The notes under the pieces are model-generated. The model searched no databases. It saw nothing but the letters and a program-made list of their open reading frames with translations, and was not told where the DNA came from. From Lachnospiraceae bacterium (GTDB lineage: Bacteria > Bacillota > Clostridia > Lachnospirales > Lachnospiraceae), in the NCBI GenBank assembly GCA_024693845.1, contig JAILKJ010000016.1, forward strand, positions 25,388 through 89,387: a stretch of DNA of 64,000 bases, read 5' to 3'. The position numbers and the translations under genes are program-made. Below, one piece after another: positions 1 through 11,295 of the stretch (its first letter is position 1; the number at the start of each line of letters is the position of its first letter).

Positions 1-426
1 GAACACAAGCTGGAGCTGCATCACTGGTTCTTTACTTCGGATCTGACCTATCTGATCCGGGGCGGCAGAGTATCCAAGGCAGCCGGTGTCGTGGGAGGTC
101 TTTTGAATATCTGTCCTCTTCTGAATGTGGATCTGCTGGGAAGACTGATCTCCCGCGCCAAGCTTCGCGGTAAAAGTAAAGTTATCCAGGCAGCCTGGCA
201 GAAGATGCAGGAGCATGCTGTTGACGGCCTGAATTACTCCGGTAAATGTTATATTTCCAGTTCCGACTGTATGGAAGACGCCAAGGCTCTTTCCGATCTG
301 ATCGAAGCCGGTATGCCGAATCTGGACGGCAAGGTTCAGCATTACTCCATCGGAACCACCATCGGTGCCCACACCGGTCCGGGAACCGTGGCCCTGTTTT
401 TCTGGGGTGACAAGAGAGCCGACTGA
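1..426 (+). CDS. DegV family fatty-acid-binding protein, C-terminal part
   Basis: Only the last 141 codons are present; the gene starts before the window. DegV proteins bind a fatty acid and, in Firmicutes, are often the FakB partner of the fatty acid kinase FakA, handing acyl chains to phospholipid synthesis. The visible part has the family landmarks: the segment LIRGGRVSKAAG near residues 20-31 and the closing GTTIGAHTGPGTVALFFWG at about residues 118-136, whose His and Gly residues line the ligand pocket in known members. It ends in TGA at 424-426 and is followed by a clear terminator at 451-484, so it is the last gene of its unit. Which fatty acid it binds cannot be seen. Confidence 0.93.
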   Translation, partial: EHKLELHHWFFTSDLTYLIRGGRVSKAAGVVGGLLNICPLLNVDLLGRLISRAKLRGKSKVIQAAWQKMQEHAVDGLNYSGKCYISSSDCMEDAKALSDLIEAGMPNLDGKVQHYSIGTTIGAHTGPGTVALFFWGDKRAD

Positions 427-450
427 GTACATTTTTCATCGATGACCCAA

Positions 451-484
451 AGGCATCTGTTTTTATAAAGCAGATGTCTTTTTA
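451..484 (+). terminator. Intrinsic terminator after the DegV gene
   Basis: An 8-bp stem (GGCATCTG at 452-459 with CAGATGTC at 471-478, one G-U pair) encloses an 11-base loop and is followed by a run of T. It sits 25 bases after the DegV stop codon. Confidence 0.85.
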
Positions 485-505
485 TGTAGAAAAAAATCCT
501 AATTG

Positions 506-514
506 TGGTACAAT
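506..514 (+). promoter_or_regulatory. Extended -10 promoter TGGTACAAT for the GGDEF gene
   Basis: TGG followed by TACAAT is an extended -10 element (TGn plus hexamer). There is no good -35 at 17 bases, as is normal for this promoter class. The same nine bases recur ahead of two other genes in this window (25366 and 37398). Transcription would start near 521, about 50 bases before the chosen ATG at 572. Confidence 0.6.
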
Positions 515-571
515 GGTAAACGGGTGGTTGCGTCTTGGCAACTAAGTATTTTTTCGGATGGTAAGATACAA

Positions 572-1636
572 ATGAACAGAAATAAAAGAATCATGATGGC
601 AGTTTATGCCTCTTCCCTCGGTAACTCCACTGTCGCATTGTTTCTCGTTGCGGCCATGGAGATCTTTATGCTGTGCTACTCAGTCATAAATGTAGACCTG
701 TACGGATCCTATCTGCACAGATACCGTTTATTCTACATTGCACTTCTTTCCGTGGCGCTGATCAATATCGCTCTGAACCGGTATGTGAAAAAGGATATCG
801 AGAAGCGTTATACGATCCTGAATATATCCAATCCTCTCTGTGCGATCTTTTTCTATGTGTGGACGCTGGGGATTACCTATTCCGACGTGCGGATCGGCGG
901 GGTGATCGAACCGACGGTATATATGACATCCTCTCTCATCGTTCCGCTGAGTTTCTATCTGTATCCCGCTGTCTATGCGATAGCCGTGCTGATCACGGAT
1001 CTGATCATGCTGTATATGTCGGTCACCATAACGGGCTCCGAGGCGCAGATCATCAACCTGAGCATTTTCTTTGTTTTCCAGATGATCCTCGGCGTTGTAT
1101 TCCTGCGGACCAAAACCCGTCTGGCAGAGAAGATCGTCACCGAGATGGATAATGCGGATACGGATGCCCTGACCGGAAGACCCAACAGACGGGCTTATGA
1201 AACGGAGATCAAGAAGCTGTCCAAGTCAAGGCTTGCGGACGAGCTTGTTTATATGACCATTGATATCAATGCACTGAAGAATACCAACGACACTCTCGGT
1301 CATGAAAAGGGCGATAAGCTGATCATCGGTGTGGCGGAGTGTATTGAGGAAAGCCTTTGTGAAAAAGGAAAGATGTTCAGGGTCGGCGGCGATGAATTTG
1401 CGGTCATCCTGCATGCCACCCCCAGTCAGCTCAAGGAGCTTATGGGAGCCTATGAGGTCCGTGTCAAGAACTGGGCCGATAAGAACAAACTCCCTTTAAG
1501 TACCTCTTACGGATATGTATGTCATCTTGAATTCCCGGACAAGACCATTACGGATCTGGCCAAGATCGCCGATGATCGGATGTACGAGAACAAGAACCGC
1601 TTTTATCAGATGCATGAGAATATCCGGAGAAGATAA
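572..1636 (+). CDS. Membrane-bound diguanylate cyclase (GGDEF domain)
   Basis: Likely makes the second messenger cyclic di-GMP from two GTP. The first 180 or so residues hold five or six membrane segments, a 7TM-like sensor of unknown ligand. The C-terminal half is a GGDEF domain with [11 protein letters not shown] near its start and an intact GGDEF at residues 272-276, so it should be active. The five-residue upstream inhibitory RxxD site is absent, so product inhibition at that site is not expected. I chose ATG 572 (354 aa): an earlier TTG at 503 in the same frame overlaps the -10 promoter element and so would not be transcribed. The ribosome binding site is weak. No EAL or HD-GYP domain is attached. 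The output is unknown, though the flagellin and Tad pilus genes elsewhere in the window are plausible targets. Confidence 0.88.
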   Translation: MNRNKRIMMAVYASSLGNSTVALFLVAAMEIFMLCYSVINVDLYGSYLHRYRLFYIALLSVALINIALNRYVKKDIEKRYTILNISNPLCAIFFYVWTLGITYSDVRIGGVIEPTVYMTSSLIVPLSFYLYPAVYAIAVLITDLIMLYMSVTITGSEAQIINLSIFFVFQMILGVVFLRTKTRLAEKIVTEMDNADTDALTGRPNRRAYETEIKKLSKSRLADELVYMTIDINALKNTNDTLGHEKGDKLIIGVAECIEESLCEKGKMFRVGGDEFAVILHATPSQLKELMGAYEVRVKNWADKNKLPLSTSYGYVCHLEFPDKTITDLAKIADDRMYENKNRFYQMHENIRRR

Positions 1637-1656
1637 GTAACAGGAAGGAGAACAGA

Positions 1657-3966
1657 ATGATCCAATTATACGAGGAAGGCATTTATCTGGTAAAAGGAGA
1701 GAAGATCATACCCGACGGACCTTCGGCAGCGGAATTGCTGAAAGCCGAGACCGGTAAGGCGCCTTCAAAACAGGAAGCGGCAGAGGGGACCATCGCCTAC
1801 GGGATCTTAAAAAGCCATAATACCTCCGGCAACATGGAAAAGCTTAAGATCAAATTTGACAAGCTGACCAGCCACGACATTACCTTTGTGGGTATCATCC
1901 AGACCGCAAGGGCATCAGGTCTTGAGAAATTCCCCATCCCTTACGTGCTGACCAACTGCCATAACTCCCTTTGTGCGGTGGGCGGAACCATCAACGAAGA
2001 TGACCATATGTTTGGCCTTACCTGTGCCAAGAAATACGGCGGTGTTTATGTTCCGCCTCATCAGGCTGTCATTCATCAGTTTGCAAGGGAGATGCTTGCA
2101 GGCGGCGGCAGGATGATCCTGGGTTCCGATTCTCACACCCGCTACGGCGCACTGGGTACCATGGCCATGGGAGAAGGCGGACCGGAGCTGGTTAAGCAGC
2201 TGCTTTCCCAGACCTATGATATCAACATGCCCGGCGTTGTAGCCGTATATCTGGAAGGCGAGCCTGCCTTCGGCGTAGGCCCTCAGGATGTGGCTCTGGC
2301 CATCATCGGCGTCGTATTTGAGAAAGGCTATGTAAAAAATAAAGTCATGGAGTTCGTAGGCCCCGGCGTAGCAAGCCTGTCGGCTGATTTCAGGATCGGC
2401 ATTGACGTAATGACCACCGAGACCACCTGCCTGTCTTCCATCTGGGAGACCGATGAGAAGATCAAAGAGTTTTATGATATCCACGGCAGGAGCGCTGACT
2501 TCGGCAGCGAGCTTCATCCCGCAGACGTTACCTACTATGACGGCTGCATAAAGATCGATCTTTCCAAGATCAAACCCATGATCGCAATGCCCTTCCATCC
2601 CAGCAACACCTATACCATCGATGAGGTGAATGCCAATCTTACCGATATCCTTGCCGATGTGGAGAAAAGAGCCCTTGTCAGCTTAGACGGAGCCGTAGAG
2701 TACTCTCTCCGGGACAAGGTAAGAGACGGCGCTTTCTATGTGGATCAGGGCATCATTGCAGGTTGTGCCGGCGGCGGCTTCGAAAATATCTGTGCCGCAG
2801 CGGACATCCTGAAGGGAGAGTATATCGGCTCTGACGGCTTTACACTGAGTGTTTATCCGGCTTCCATGCCCGTCTATATGGAATTGATCCGCAACGGCTG
2901 CGCAGCTACGCTGATGGAGACAGGTGCGGTATTGAAGACCGCCTTCTGCGGTCCCTGCTTCGGAGCAGGCGATACTCCCGCAAACAATGCTTTCTCCATC
3001 CGTCATTCCACGAGAAACTTCCCCAACAGAGAAGGTTCCAAGCTTCAGAGCGGACAGATCGCATCGGTAGCCCTGATGGATGCAAGATCCATAGCGGCCA
3101 CCGCGGCCAACAAAGGAAAGCTTACTCCCGCAACCGCCTTTGGCGGAAGCTTCACCGGATATCAGTATCACTTTGACGAGAAGATCTATGCCAACCGTGT
3201 CTTTGATTCCAAGGGCGTTGCAGATCCGGATGTGGAGATCCAGTTTGGTCCCAACATCAAGGACTGGCCGAAGATGGTGGCATTGACGGATAATCTGGTC
3301 CTTCGTGTCGTATCCGAGATCCATGATCCCGTGACCACCACGGATGAGCTGATCCCCTCCGGGGAGACCTCTTCCTACAGGTCCAACCCTCTGGGACTTG
3401 CGGAGTTCACCCTTTCCCGTAAGGATCCTGCTTATGTGGGACGCGCCAAGGAGATCCAGAAGGTTGAGAAGGCAAGAGAAGCTTATCTGGCAGGAGAAAG
3501 CGATGAAAAGCCCTGTCAGGCGCTGGAAGGCTTCCATGATATCATGCAGACCATCAAGGCATCCTTCCCGGAGGTTTCTTCGAAGAACACCGGTATGGGA
3601 TCCACGATCTTTGCGGTGAAGCCCGGAGACGGTTCCGCCAGAGAGCAGGCGGCAAGCTGTCAGAAGGTACTGGGCGGCTGGGCCAACATCGCCAATGAAT
3701 ATGCAACCAAGAGATACCGTTCCAATCTGATCAACTGGGGTATGCTTCCTCTGCTGATCCCCGAAGGAGAGTTGCCTTTTGCTAACCTGGACTACATCTT
3801 CCTTCCGGGCATCCGTGAGGAGGTTGAGAAGAAGGCGGATAAGATCAAAGCCTTTGCAGTGAAAGGCAGTGAGCTCAAAGAGTTTGAGATGACACTGGGC
3901 GAGCTTACGGATGAAGAAAGACAGATCATCCTGAAGGGATGTCTGATCAATTATAACCGGGTATAA
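1657..3966 (+). CDS. Aconitase-family hydratase (YbhJ-like)
   Basis: A 769-aa member of the aconitase/homoaconitase superfamily, which carries a [4Fe-4S] cluster and adds or removes water on hydroxy-acids. The three cluster ligands are visible: Cys370 (in a GCAGGG motif) and Cys431 and Cys434 (CGPC). The active-site arginine motif [11 protein letters not shown] follows, then the C-terminal swivel domain (GGSFTGY at about residue 496). Overall shape fits the YbhJ-like hydratase branch better than AcnA, AcnB or LeuC, so the substrate is not known and citrate should not be assumed. It starts 20 bases after the GGDEF gene behind AAGGAG. It is followed 22 bases later by an unrelated zinc-ribbon gene, and no other TCA-cycle genes are nearby. 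Confidence 0.85.
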   Translation: MIQLYEEGIYLVKGEKIIPDGPSAAELLKAETGKAPSKQEAAEGTIAYGILKSHNTSGNMEKLKIKFDKLTSHDITFVGIIQTARASGLEKFPIPYVLTNCHNSLCAVGGTINEDDHMFGLTCAKKYGGVYVPPHQAVIHQFAREMLAGGGRMILGSDSHTRYGALGTMAMGEGGPELVKQLLSQTYDINMPGVVAVYLEGEPAFGVGPQDVALAIIGVVFEKGYVKNKVMEFVGPGVASLSADFRIGIDVMTTETTCLSSIWETDEKIKEFYDIHGRSADFGSELHPADVTYYDGCIKIDLSKIKPMIAMPFHPSNTYTIDEVNANLTDILADVEKRALVSLDGAVEYSLRDKVRDGAFYVDQGIIAGCAGGGFENICAAADILKGEYIGSDGFTLSVYPASMPVYMELIRNGCAATLMETGAVLKTAFCGPCFGAGDTPANNAFSIRHSTRNFPNREGSKLQSGQIASVALMDARSIAATAANKGKLTPATAFGGSFTGYQYHFDEKIYANRVFDSKGVADPDVEIQFGPNIKDWPKMVALTDNLVLRVVSEIHDPVTTTDELIPSGETSSYRSNPLGLAEFTLSRKDPAYVGRAKEIQKVEKAREAYLAGESDEKPCQALEGFHDIMQTIKASFPEVSSKNTGMGSTIFAVKPGDGSAREQAASCQKVLGGWANIANEYATKRYRSNLINWGMLPLLIPEGELPFANLDYIFLPGIREEVEKKADKIKAFAVKGSELKEFEMTLGELTDEERQIILKGCLINYNRV

Positions 3967-3988
3967 AACAAACCAGGAGGGTATAACT

Positions 3989-5284
3989 ATGGGAGATGTA
4001 TTGAGCTTCAAATGCCCCTGTTGTGTGGCACCGCTGGAGTTTAACGGGGATCAGGGACAGATGACCTGCGAGTACTGCGGATCCAGCTTTACGATGGAGC
4101 AGGTGAAGGCAGCGCAGCAGGCAGATGCACTGGAGGGAGATGCGTCCGAGATGACCTGGTCATCCTCCGAGCCGGAGATGATTCAGGATGCGGACGGCAA
4201 GGTCGAGGGATACCTTTGCCCTTCCTGCAGCGGCGAGATCATCGCAGACGAGAATACGGCTGCAACGGAATGTCCTTTCTGCGGCAACCAGACCATCATT
4301 CCCCAGTCCTTTGAAGGAATGTACAAGCCGGACGGCATCATTCCCTTTGCCATCGACAAGAGCCATGCCGAGGAGAAGCTGCGTGAATTCTATAAAGGCA
4401 AGAAGCTTCTGCCCAACAGCTTTACGGACAACAATCATATCAAGGCCATCAGCGGCGTATACGTACCCTTCTGGCTGGCTAGTGCTACCGCAAACGGTAC
4501 GGTGGTCTTCGACGGTGTGAAGAACAAGACCGAGAAAAAAGCCAACGAGACCGTTACGATCCAGGATCACTACAATGTGACCAGAGCCGGAAGTCTGGAC
4601 TTCAAACGGGTTCCCGCGGACGCATCCTCCAAGATGGACGATGCACTGATGGATTCCCTTGAGCCCTACGATATGGACAAGATCGTGGATTATGACGCGG
4701 CATATTTTTCCGGTTATATGGCTGACAAGTACGATGTTAAGGCGGAGGATATCAAGGATCGCGTGAACAAACGTATCCGCACCACCTTCATCAATGAGAT
4801 GCGTTCCACCGTTTCCGGCTATGACAGCGTGGTGAGCAAGAACGATTCGGTGAAGGTCAACGACGGAAAGACGGAATATGCTTTCCTGCCGGTATGGATG
4901 CTCAGCACCAAATACAACGACGAAGTGTACACCTTTGCCATGAACGGACAGACCGGTAAGATCTCCGGTTCGCTTCCCATCGATCAGGGAAAATATTGGA
5001 AAAATGTTGTCATCACCCTTGCCATCGTAGCGGCGGTCATCATGGCCCTGTTCTATTTCGGCGTGATCGGTGCTGGCGGTTTTGCTCTTAAGAGCCTTTG
5101 CATCTCCGTAGTGATCGGCGCTATCGTAGGTTTCATCCGGGGCGCTATCCTGAAGGGCTCCATGAGCAACGTACATGAACAGAGTGCAGCTGCCCGGTAT
5201 GCGGTGGAGAACTCACTTAAGATCAAGACCAAGACCGATACCTTCATGTACTCCAAGAGAGAAGTTAAACCCAACAATAATTAG
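3989..5284 (+). CDS. Zinc-ribbon membrane protein, YdjG-like (TFIIB-type)
   Basis: A 431-aa protein with two N-terminal zinc ribbons (CPCC...CEYCG at residues 9-34, CPSC...CPFCG at about 76-98), a mixed middle domain and a C-terminal membrane hairpin of two or three hydrophobic segments at about residues 335-390. The middle carries IIPF, YKGKKLLP and VYVPFWL, which recur almost word for word in the second copy at 37458-38546, so the two are paralogues. The architecture matches the clostridial 'TFIIB-type zinc ribbon' membrane proteins related to B. subtilis YdjG, which helps organise membrane stress proteins. The start ATG has AGGAGG eight bases upstream. It runs straight into the ATP synthase operon with a 40-base gap and no visible terminator, so some co-transcription is likely. 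Confidence 0.75.
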   Translation: MGDVLSFKCPCCVAPLEFNGDQGQMTCEYCGSSFTMEQVKAAQQADALEGDASEMTWSSSEPEMIQDADGKVEGYLCPSCSGEIIADENTAATECPFCGNQTIIPQSFEGMYKPDGIIPFAIDKSHAEEKLREFYKGKKLLPNSFTDNNHIKAISGVYVPFWLASATANGTVVFDGVKNKTEKKANETVTIQDHYNVTRAGSLDFKRVPADASSKMDDALMDSLEPYDMDKIVDYDAAYFSGYMADKYDVKAEDIKDRVNKRIRTTFINEMRSTVSGYDSVVSKNDSVKVNDGKTEYAFLPVWMLSTKYNDEVYTFAMNGQTGKISGSLPIDQGKYWKNVVITLAIVAAVIMALFYFGVIGAGGFALKSLCISVVIGAIVGFIRGAILKGSMSNVHEQSAAARYAVENSLKIKTKTDTFMYSKREVKPNNN

Positions 5285-5324
5285 CATTGCCTTACCATAA
5301 GCATTTCGGAAGGGAGATGGTATT

Positions 5325-6011
5325 TTGGAAGCAGTTGCGGAGCATATTCAGGAAGAGCTGAATGTGCAGACTGTCTTTACCATACCGATCGGCGGCGGCT
5401 TGCCCGTGGCGGAATCCGTGGTGGTCACCTGGATCATCATGGGAGTACTGATCCTGCTGGCATTTTTCCTGACCAGGGGATTTAAGACCAGAAATATCAG
5501 CAAAAGACAGGCAGCCGTGGAGGTTGTCGTGACCAAACTTACGGGTTTGGTGGGCGGTATGCTGGGAGAAGAGGGAGAAAGCTATACCACTTATCTGACA
5601 ACCGTCCTTTTGTATATCGGTATTGCAAACATCATCGGGATCTTCGGGTTCAAATCCCCAACCAAGGATCTGAACGTGACACTGGCTCTGGCGCTGATGA
5701 GTATCATCCTGGTGCAGATCGCCGGGATCCGGGCCAAGGGAGTCAAAGGATGGCTTAAAGCGTTTACACAGCCCATAGCTATTGTGACACCCTTCAATAT
5801 CCTGGATCTGGTGACCAGACCGCTCTCGCTCTGCATGCGACTGTTTGGTAACGTGCTGGGTGCTTTCGTGATCATGAAGCTCATCGAGCAGGTACTGCCT
5901 GTTTTCCTGCCGGCGGTATTTTCGGTGTACTTCGATCTGTTTGACGGTCTGCTGCAGGCATATGTGTTTGTCTTTCTGACCAGTCTCTACATCAAAGAGG
6001 CTGTGGAATAA
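5325..6011 (+). CDS. atpB: F1Fo ATP synthase subunit a
   Basis: The stator membrane subunit that forms the two half-channels for ions next to the c-ring. It has 228 aa and five to six hydrophobic helices. The essential arginine is Arg172 in the motif SLCMRLFGNVLG. The start is TTG at 5325, nine bases after GGAAGGGAG; an ATG at 5317 is out of frame. It is the first gene of the atp cluster. No atpI gene precedes it, and no clear own promoter is visible in the 40-base gap from the zinc-ribbon gene. Confidence 0.96.
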   Translation: MEAVAEHIQEELNVQTVFTIPIGGGLPVAESVVVTWIIMGVLILLAFFLTRGFKTRNISKRQAAVEVVVTKLTGLVGGMLGEEGESYTTYLTTVLLYIGIANIIGIFGFKSPTKDLNVTLALALMSIILVQIAGIRAKGVKGWLKAFTQPIAIVTPFNILDLVTRPLSLCMRLFGNVLGAFVIMKLIEQVLPVFLPAVFSVYFDLFDGLLQAYVFVFLTSLYIKEAVE

Positions 6012-6062
6012 GGGTAAGAAGTAAAATATCTACGAAGAATCATAAGGATAGGAGGAAACAAC

Positions 6063-6287
6063 ATGAACTCACTCATTGCAATTGGTGCAGGTATCGCAGT
6101 ATTCGGTGCTCTCGGTGCCGGTGTCGGAATCGGTATCGCTACGGGAAAGGCCGTTGAAGCGGTTGCCCGTCAGCCGGAAGCCGACAGCAAGATCATGAAG
6201 AACCTGATCCTGGGTTGTGCACTGGCAGAGGCTACCGCTATCTATTGTTTCGTTATTGCGATCATGATCATCATGTTCTTTAAATGA
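6063..6287 (+). CDS. atpE: F1Fo ATP synthase subunit c
   Basis: A 74-aa two-helix hairpin that builds the rotor ring. The conserved loop ARQPE is at residues 35-39 and the ion-binding carboxylate is Glu56, in ALAEATAIY. The sodium-type signature seen in Ilyobacter (Gln in helix 1, Glu-Ser in helix 2) is not complete: the Gln position is Ile23 and the residue after Glu56 is Ala57. That favours proton coupling, although the following Thr58 and Tyr61 match sodium rings. It starts behind GGAGG with a six-base spacer. Confidence 0.96.
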   Translation: MNSLIAIGAGIAVFGALGAGVGIGIATGKAVEAVARQPEADSKIMKNLILGCALAEATAIYCFVIAIMIIMFFK

Positions 6288-6309
6288 TAGACGTTGAAAG
6301 GATTCAACT

Positions 6310-6798
6310 ATGTTAAGAATTGATATCAATCTGATCTTTACCGTTATCAATATCCTGGTCCTGGCCATTGCCATGAAGATCTTTCTGTTCAAACCCGTTA
6401 AGGATATCATCGACAAGAGACAGAAGGAAGCCGACGAGGAGTATGAGAAGGCGACGGTTGCCAAAAACAAGGCGGATGAGCTCAGACAGCAGTATGATGA
6501 CTCGCTTTTGAAGCTGGAGGAAGAGAAGAAGGAAACGCTGCGCACCGCCCGTAAAAACGCGGACTCGGAGTATCAGCGCATCATCGGCCTGGCGGAATCC
6601 AAAGCGGCCACGATCAAATCCGATGCCCAGATCCAGGCAGAGTCCACCCGTCAGCAGGTGCTCAAGCGTGCCGAGCGTGAGATCGCCGACATGGTCCTTA
6701 ACGCTACGGAGAAGATGACCGGCGAAGCGGTAGGCGGCAAAGAGATCAACAGCAGTCTGTATGATGAATTCTTGAGTAAGGCAGGTGAGGAGCAGTGA
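6310..6798 (+). CDS. atpF: F1Fo ATP synthase subunit b
   Basis: The peripheral-stalk subunit, 162 aa. One N-terminal membrane helix (residues 5-25, ending in the KIFLFKPV motif common in this subunit) is followed by a long charged coiled coil with many Lys, Glu and Ala. It overlaps the next gene by four bases (GTGA), which implies translational coupling with the delta-alpha fusion it must hold. Confidence 0.95.
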   Translation: MLRIDINLIFTVINILVLAIAMKIFLFKPVKDIIDKRQKEADEEYEKATVAKNKADELRQQYDDSLLKLEEEKKETLRTARKNADSEYQRIIGLAESKAATIKSDAQIQAESTRQQVLKRAEREIADMVLNATEKMTGEAVGGKEINSSLYDEFLSKAGEEQ

Positions 6799-8897
6799 CG
6801 GATAAGGTAAAATATTATGCCCAGATGCTGATCACCAACGGCATTCCCAAGTCTCTGATGCAGCAGACCACGGAGATCCTCGAGGCCGTACCCGAGATCC
6901 GGCTTGAGTTCGAGAACCCGGCGGTTTCCATCGAAAAGAAACATACGGTGATCGACAAGGTCTTTCCCAAGCCGGCCCGCAACTCCTTAAAGCTGCTCTG
7001 CGACAACGGAGATTTTTCTCTGTACGACGATGTGCTGGAGGCATATGATGAGCTGATGGAAAAGCCGTCCAAAACGGTGACAAAGGCTTATCTTACCTAT
7101 GTGGACAAGCCCTCCGACGAGCAGATCGAAAGGATCCGCTCCTTTGTGGAAAAGGAGACCAATTCCGAGAATATCGAGATCGTTCTGCGCAAGGATGATT
7201 CCCTGGGCAGCGGTTTTGTTCTCAAGATTGGGGCCAAGGAATACGACTGGAGTGAGAGCGGCAGACTGGACCAGCTCAAGGAAAACCTGATCCGTTCCGT
7301 TTTCCGGATCAGTAAACATAGCTTTTCCGAGGAGGGTATCATTTCGATCCTCCGCAGCAGCGTGGAAGATTTCGAGCTGCAGGCCCAGGATATGGAAGTG
7401 GGCCTTGTGACCTGGGTGGGAGACGGTATCGCCAACGTAGACGGTATCGACCACGCGGCATACGGCGAGATCGTCATTTTTGACTGCGGTATCAAGGGTA
7501 TGGTACAGGATGTCAGACGTGACGACATCGGCGTTATCCTGTTCGGACCCGATACAGAGCTGTACGAAGGCAGCAGAGTGGTACGAAGCGGACGTATGGG
7601 CGGTGTCCCCGTGGGAAAAGAGTTCCTGGGGCGTATCGTCAATGCTCTGGGTGATCCCATCGACGGACTGGGTGAGATCGACTCCGACGGATTCCGCAGA
7701 ATGGAGAATCCCGCACCCTCCATCGCAGATCGTAAATCAGTATCCGTTCCCATGGAAACGGGTATCCTTTCCATAGATTCCATGTTCCCCATCGGACGTG
7801 GTCAGAGAGAGTTGATCATCGGTGACAGGCAGACCGGTAAGACGTCCATCGCCATCGATACGATCTTAAACCAGAAGGGCAAGGATGTGGTATGTATTTA
7901 TGTGGCCATCGGCCAGAAGGCTTCCACCATTGCCCAGCTGGTCAATACCCTGAAGCAGCATGATGCCCTTTCCTATACCACTGTGTATTGTGCTACGGCG
8001 TCGGATCCGGCTCCCATGCAGTACGTGGTACCCTACAGTGCAACGGCGCTGGCAGAGTACTTCATGCTCCGCGGCCGGGACGTACTGATCGTTTATGATG
8101 ATCTTTCCAAGCATGCGGTGGCTTACAGGGCCATCTCCCTTTTACTGGAGCGTCCTCCGGGACGTGAGGCATATCCGGGAGATGTATTCTATCTGCATTC
8201 GAGACTCCTGGAGCGTTCGGCCAGGCTTTCACCGGCAGCGGGCGGTGGTTCCATCACGGCGTTGCCCATCATTGAGACCCAGGCCGGAGATGTATCCGCA
8301 TACATCCCCACCAACGTGATCTCCATCACGGACGGGCAGATCTATCTGGAAAGCGAACTGTTCAATGCGGGACAACGTCCTGCCGTGAACGTAGGTCTTT
8401 CCGTATCCCGTGTAGGTGGTGCCGCACAGTGGCCGGCTATGAAAAAAGCAGCCGGTTCGGTACGTATCGATCTGGCGCAGTATCGGGAGATGGAGGTCTT
8501 CACCCAGTTTTCTTCCGATCTGGACGAGAGCACCAAGAAGCAGCTGGCACACGGACGTGCCCTGATGGAGCTTTTGAAGCAGCCCATCGGAAAGCCTCTT
8601 TCCATGCCCCAGCAGGTGATCCTTCTGGTGTCCGCAGGGATCGGGGTCTTCGATAAGATCCCCGTGGAAAACATCTCCGTTTTCAGGGAGGAGCTGCTGG
8701 AATACTTTGCGGAGAATCACTCCGATATCATAAACGAACTGGAAAACCAGGGTGTTTTAAACGACGATCTTCGGGCAGCCATTGAAGAGGGAGCAACTAC
8801 CCTTGCCGAAGACATCAGCGCTGAGGATGTGCCTCCCGCTGAAGAGGTCTCGACGACCCTTCCCGAGACGGAGGCCGTATTTGTAAAGAACAACTAA
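6795..8897 (+). CDS. atpHA: Fused F1 ATP synthase subunits delta and alpha
   Basis: One 700-aa reading frame joins subunit delta (about residues 1-178) to a complete subunit alpha (about 180-700). The delta part begins VKYYAQMLITNGIPKSLM and ends in the usual EYDWSESGRLDQLKENL region. The alpha part starts at SEEGIISILRSSV, where a free alpha would carry its MxLRPEEI start, and continues VGDGIA, Walker A GDRQTGKT (343-350), PYSATALAEYF, the DDLSKHAVAYR loop and the arginine finger Arg539 in SVSRVGG. No stop or ATG lies at the junction. Delta normally sits on top of the alpha-beta hexamer bound to alpha N-termini, so a tether of one delta to each of three alphas would need explaining. It starts GTG with a four-base overlap to atpF. 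The C-terminal tail (about 665-700) is acidic and unusual. Confidence 0.92.
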   Translation: MTDKVKYYAQMLITNGIPKSLMQQTTEILEAVPEIRLEFENPAVSIEKKHTVIDKVFPKPARNSLKLLCDNGDFSLYDDVLEAYDELMEKPSKTVTKAYLTYVDKPSDEQIERIRSFVEKETNSENIEIVLRKDDSLGSGFVLKIGAKEYDWSESGRLDQLKENLIRSVFRISKHSFSEEGIISILRSSVEDFELQAQDMEVGLVTWVGDGIANVDGIDHAAYGEIVIFDCGIKGMVQDVRRDDIGVILFGPDTELYEGSRVVRSGRMGGVPVGKEFLGRIVNALGDPIDGLGEIDSDGFRRMENPAPSIADRKSVSVPMETGILSIDSMFPIGRGQRELIIGDRQTGKTSIAIDTILNQKGKDVVCIYVAIGQKASTIAQLVNTLKQHDALSYTTVYCATASDPAPMQYVVPYSATALAEYFMLRGRDVLIVYDDLSKHAVAYRAISLLLERPPGREAYPGDVFYLHSRLLERSARLSPAAGGGSITALPIIETQAGDVSAYIPTNVISITDGQIYLESELFNAGQRPAVNVGLSVSRVGGAAQWPAMKKAAGSVRIDLAQYREMEVFTQFSSDLDESTKKQLAHGRALMELLKQPIGKPLSMPQQVILLVSAGIGVFDKIPVENISVFREELLEYFAENHSDIINELENQGVLNDDLRAAIEEGATTLAEDISAEDVPPAEEVSTTLPETEAVFVKNN

Positions 8898-8918
8898 ACC
8901 TGATACGGGATAACGACA

Positions 8919-9893
8919 TTGGCTAATGCGAAAGAGATTCAAAACCGCATAAAGAGTATTCAGGATACCATGAAGATCACCAAGGCCATGTACCTGATGA
9001 GCTCCATGAAGCTTCGAAAAGCCAGACAGAAGCTATCGGATACGGAGCCCTATTTCTTCGCCCTGGAAGAGGAGATCACGGATATCCTGCTGCATTTTCC
9101 CGCACTGGAGGATGTGTTCTTCGATAACCGGAGTGAGGATAAGCGGGAGACCGTTAAGCATCGTGCCTACATCGTCATGACGGCCGATAAGGGAATGGCA
9201 GGGGCCTATAACCACAACGTGCTCAAACGGACCCAGCAGCTGCTTAACACGCTGAAGCAGCAGTACGGCGATGACAAGGAGAGAGAGAACAGACTCTTTG
9301 TTGTCGGAGAGCTGGGGCGGGCATTTTTCCGGGGACAGGGTTACCCCATAGAGCCGGATTTCTTCTTCTCTGCCAACAATCCCACTATGCACAGGGCAAG
9401 GCAGATCACGGGACGGATCATGGATCTGTATGTGGGAGAGGAACTGGACGAGGTCTTTTTGATCTACACGAGAATGGTCAACTCCATGAAGGAGACCGTA
9501 GAGGTAGAAAGACTTCTCCCCCTGAAGACAAGTGAGTTCGTCCGTAAGGAGATCCAGGATAAGATCGATCAGGGCCTTCTGAATCCGGAGGTCATCGACG
9601 AGAAGGACGACTGGTATCTGTTCTATCCCACTCCCCGGGCCATCCTGGAGAAGCTGGTGCTCAACTACCTGACGGGCTTTATCTACGGTGCCATGGTAGA
9701 GGCTCATGCCAGTGAGGAAAACGCCCGGATGATGGCGATGCAGTCAGCAACGGATAACGCACAGCTCATGCTCAATGAGCTGTCGGTGGAATACAACAGG
9801 GTCAGACAGGCGGCGATCACCCAGGAGATCACGGAGGTCATCAGCGGTGCCAAGGCCCTGAAGAAAAAGAAAGAAGCTATGAAGAAAGGATAG
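8919..9893 (+). CDS. atpG: F1 ATP synthase subunit gamma
   Basis: The central rotor shaft. At 324 aa it is some 35-40 residues longer than the common 285. The N-terminal helix ANAKEIQNRIKSIQDTMKIT and the C-terminal helix (about residues 265-310) form the coiled coil that turns inside the alpha-beta hexamer. The extra length appears in the middle Rossmann-like domain (about 60-230). The start is TTG at 8919, giving the standard N-terminus after Met removal. The upstream ribosome binding site is poor. Confidence 0.93.
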   Translation: MANAKEIQNRIKSIQDTMKITKAMYLMSSMKLRKARQKLSDTEPYFFALEEEITDILLHFPALEDVFFDNRSEDKRETVKHRAYIVMTADKGMAGAYNHNVLKRTQQLLNTLKQQYGDDKERENRLFVVGELGRAFFRGQGYPIEPDFFFSANNPTMHRARQITGRIMDLYVGEELDEVFLIYTRMVNSMKETVEVERLLPLKTSEFVRKEIQDKIDQGLLNPEVIDEKDDWYLFYPTPRAILEKLVLNYLTGFIYGAMVEAHASEENARMMAMQSATDNAQLMLNELSVEYNRVRQAAITQEITEVISGAKALKKKKEAMKKG

Positions 9894-11291
<1,398 letters not shown>

Positions 11292-11295
11292 GGAT

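Noticed and set aside
515..571. Possible cyclic di-GMP riboswitch ahead of the GGDEF gene
   Set aside because: The leader is too short (about 50 bases) and lacks the conserved GEMM pattern.
2683..4011. 442-aa open frame on the - strand
   Set aside because: Antisense to the aconitase-family gene, whose cluster cysteines and length are intact.
7329..7343. GAGGAGGG followed by ATT inside the delta-alpha fusion, as a possible second start for free alpha
   Set aside because: The spacer is only four bases and ATT is a very rare start codon; the bases also encode conserved Glu-Glu-Gly.
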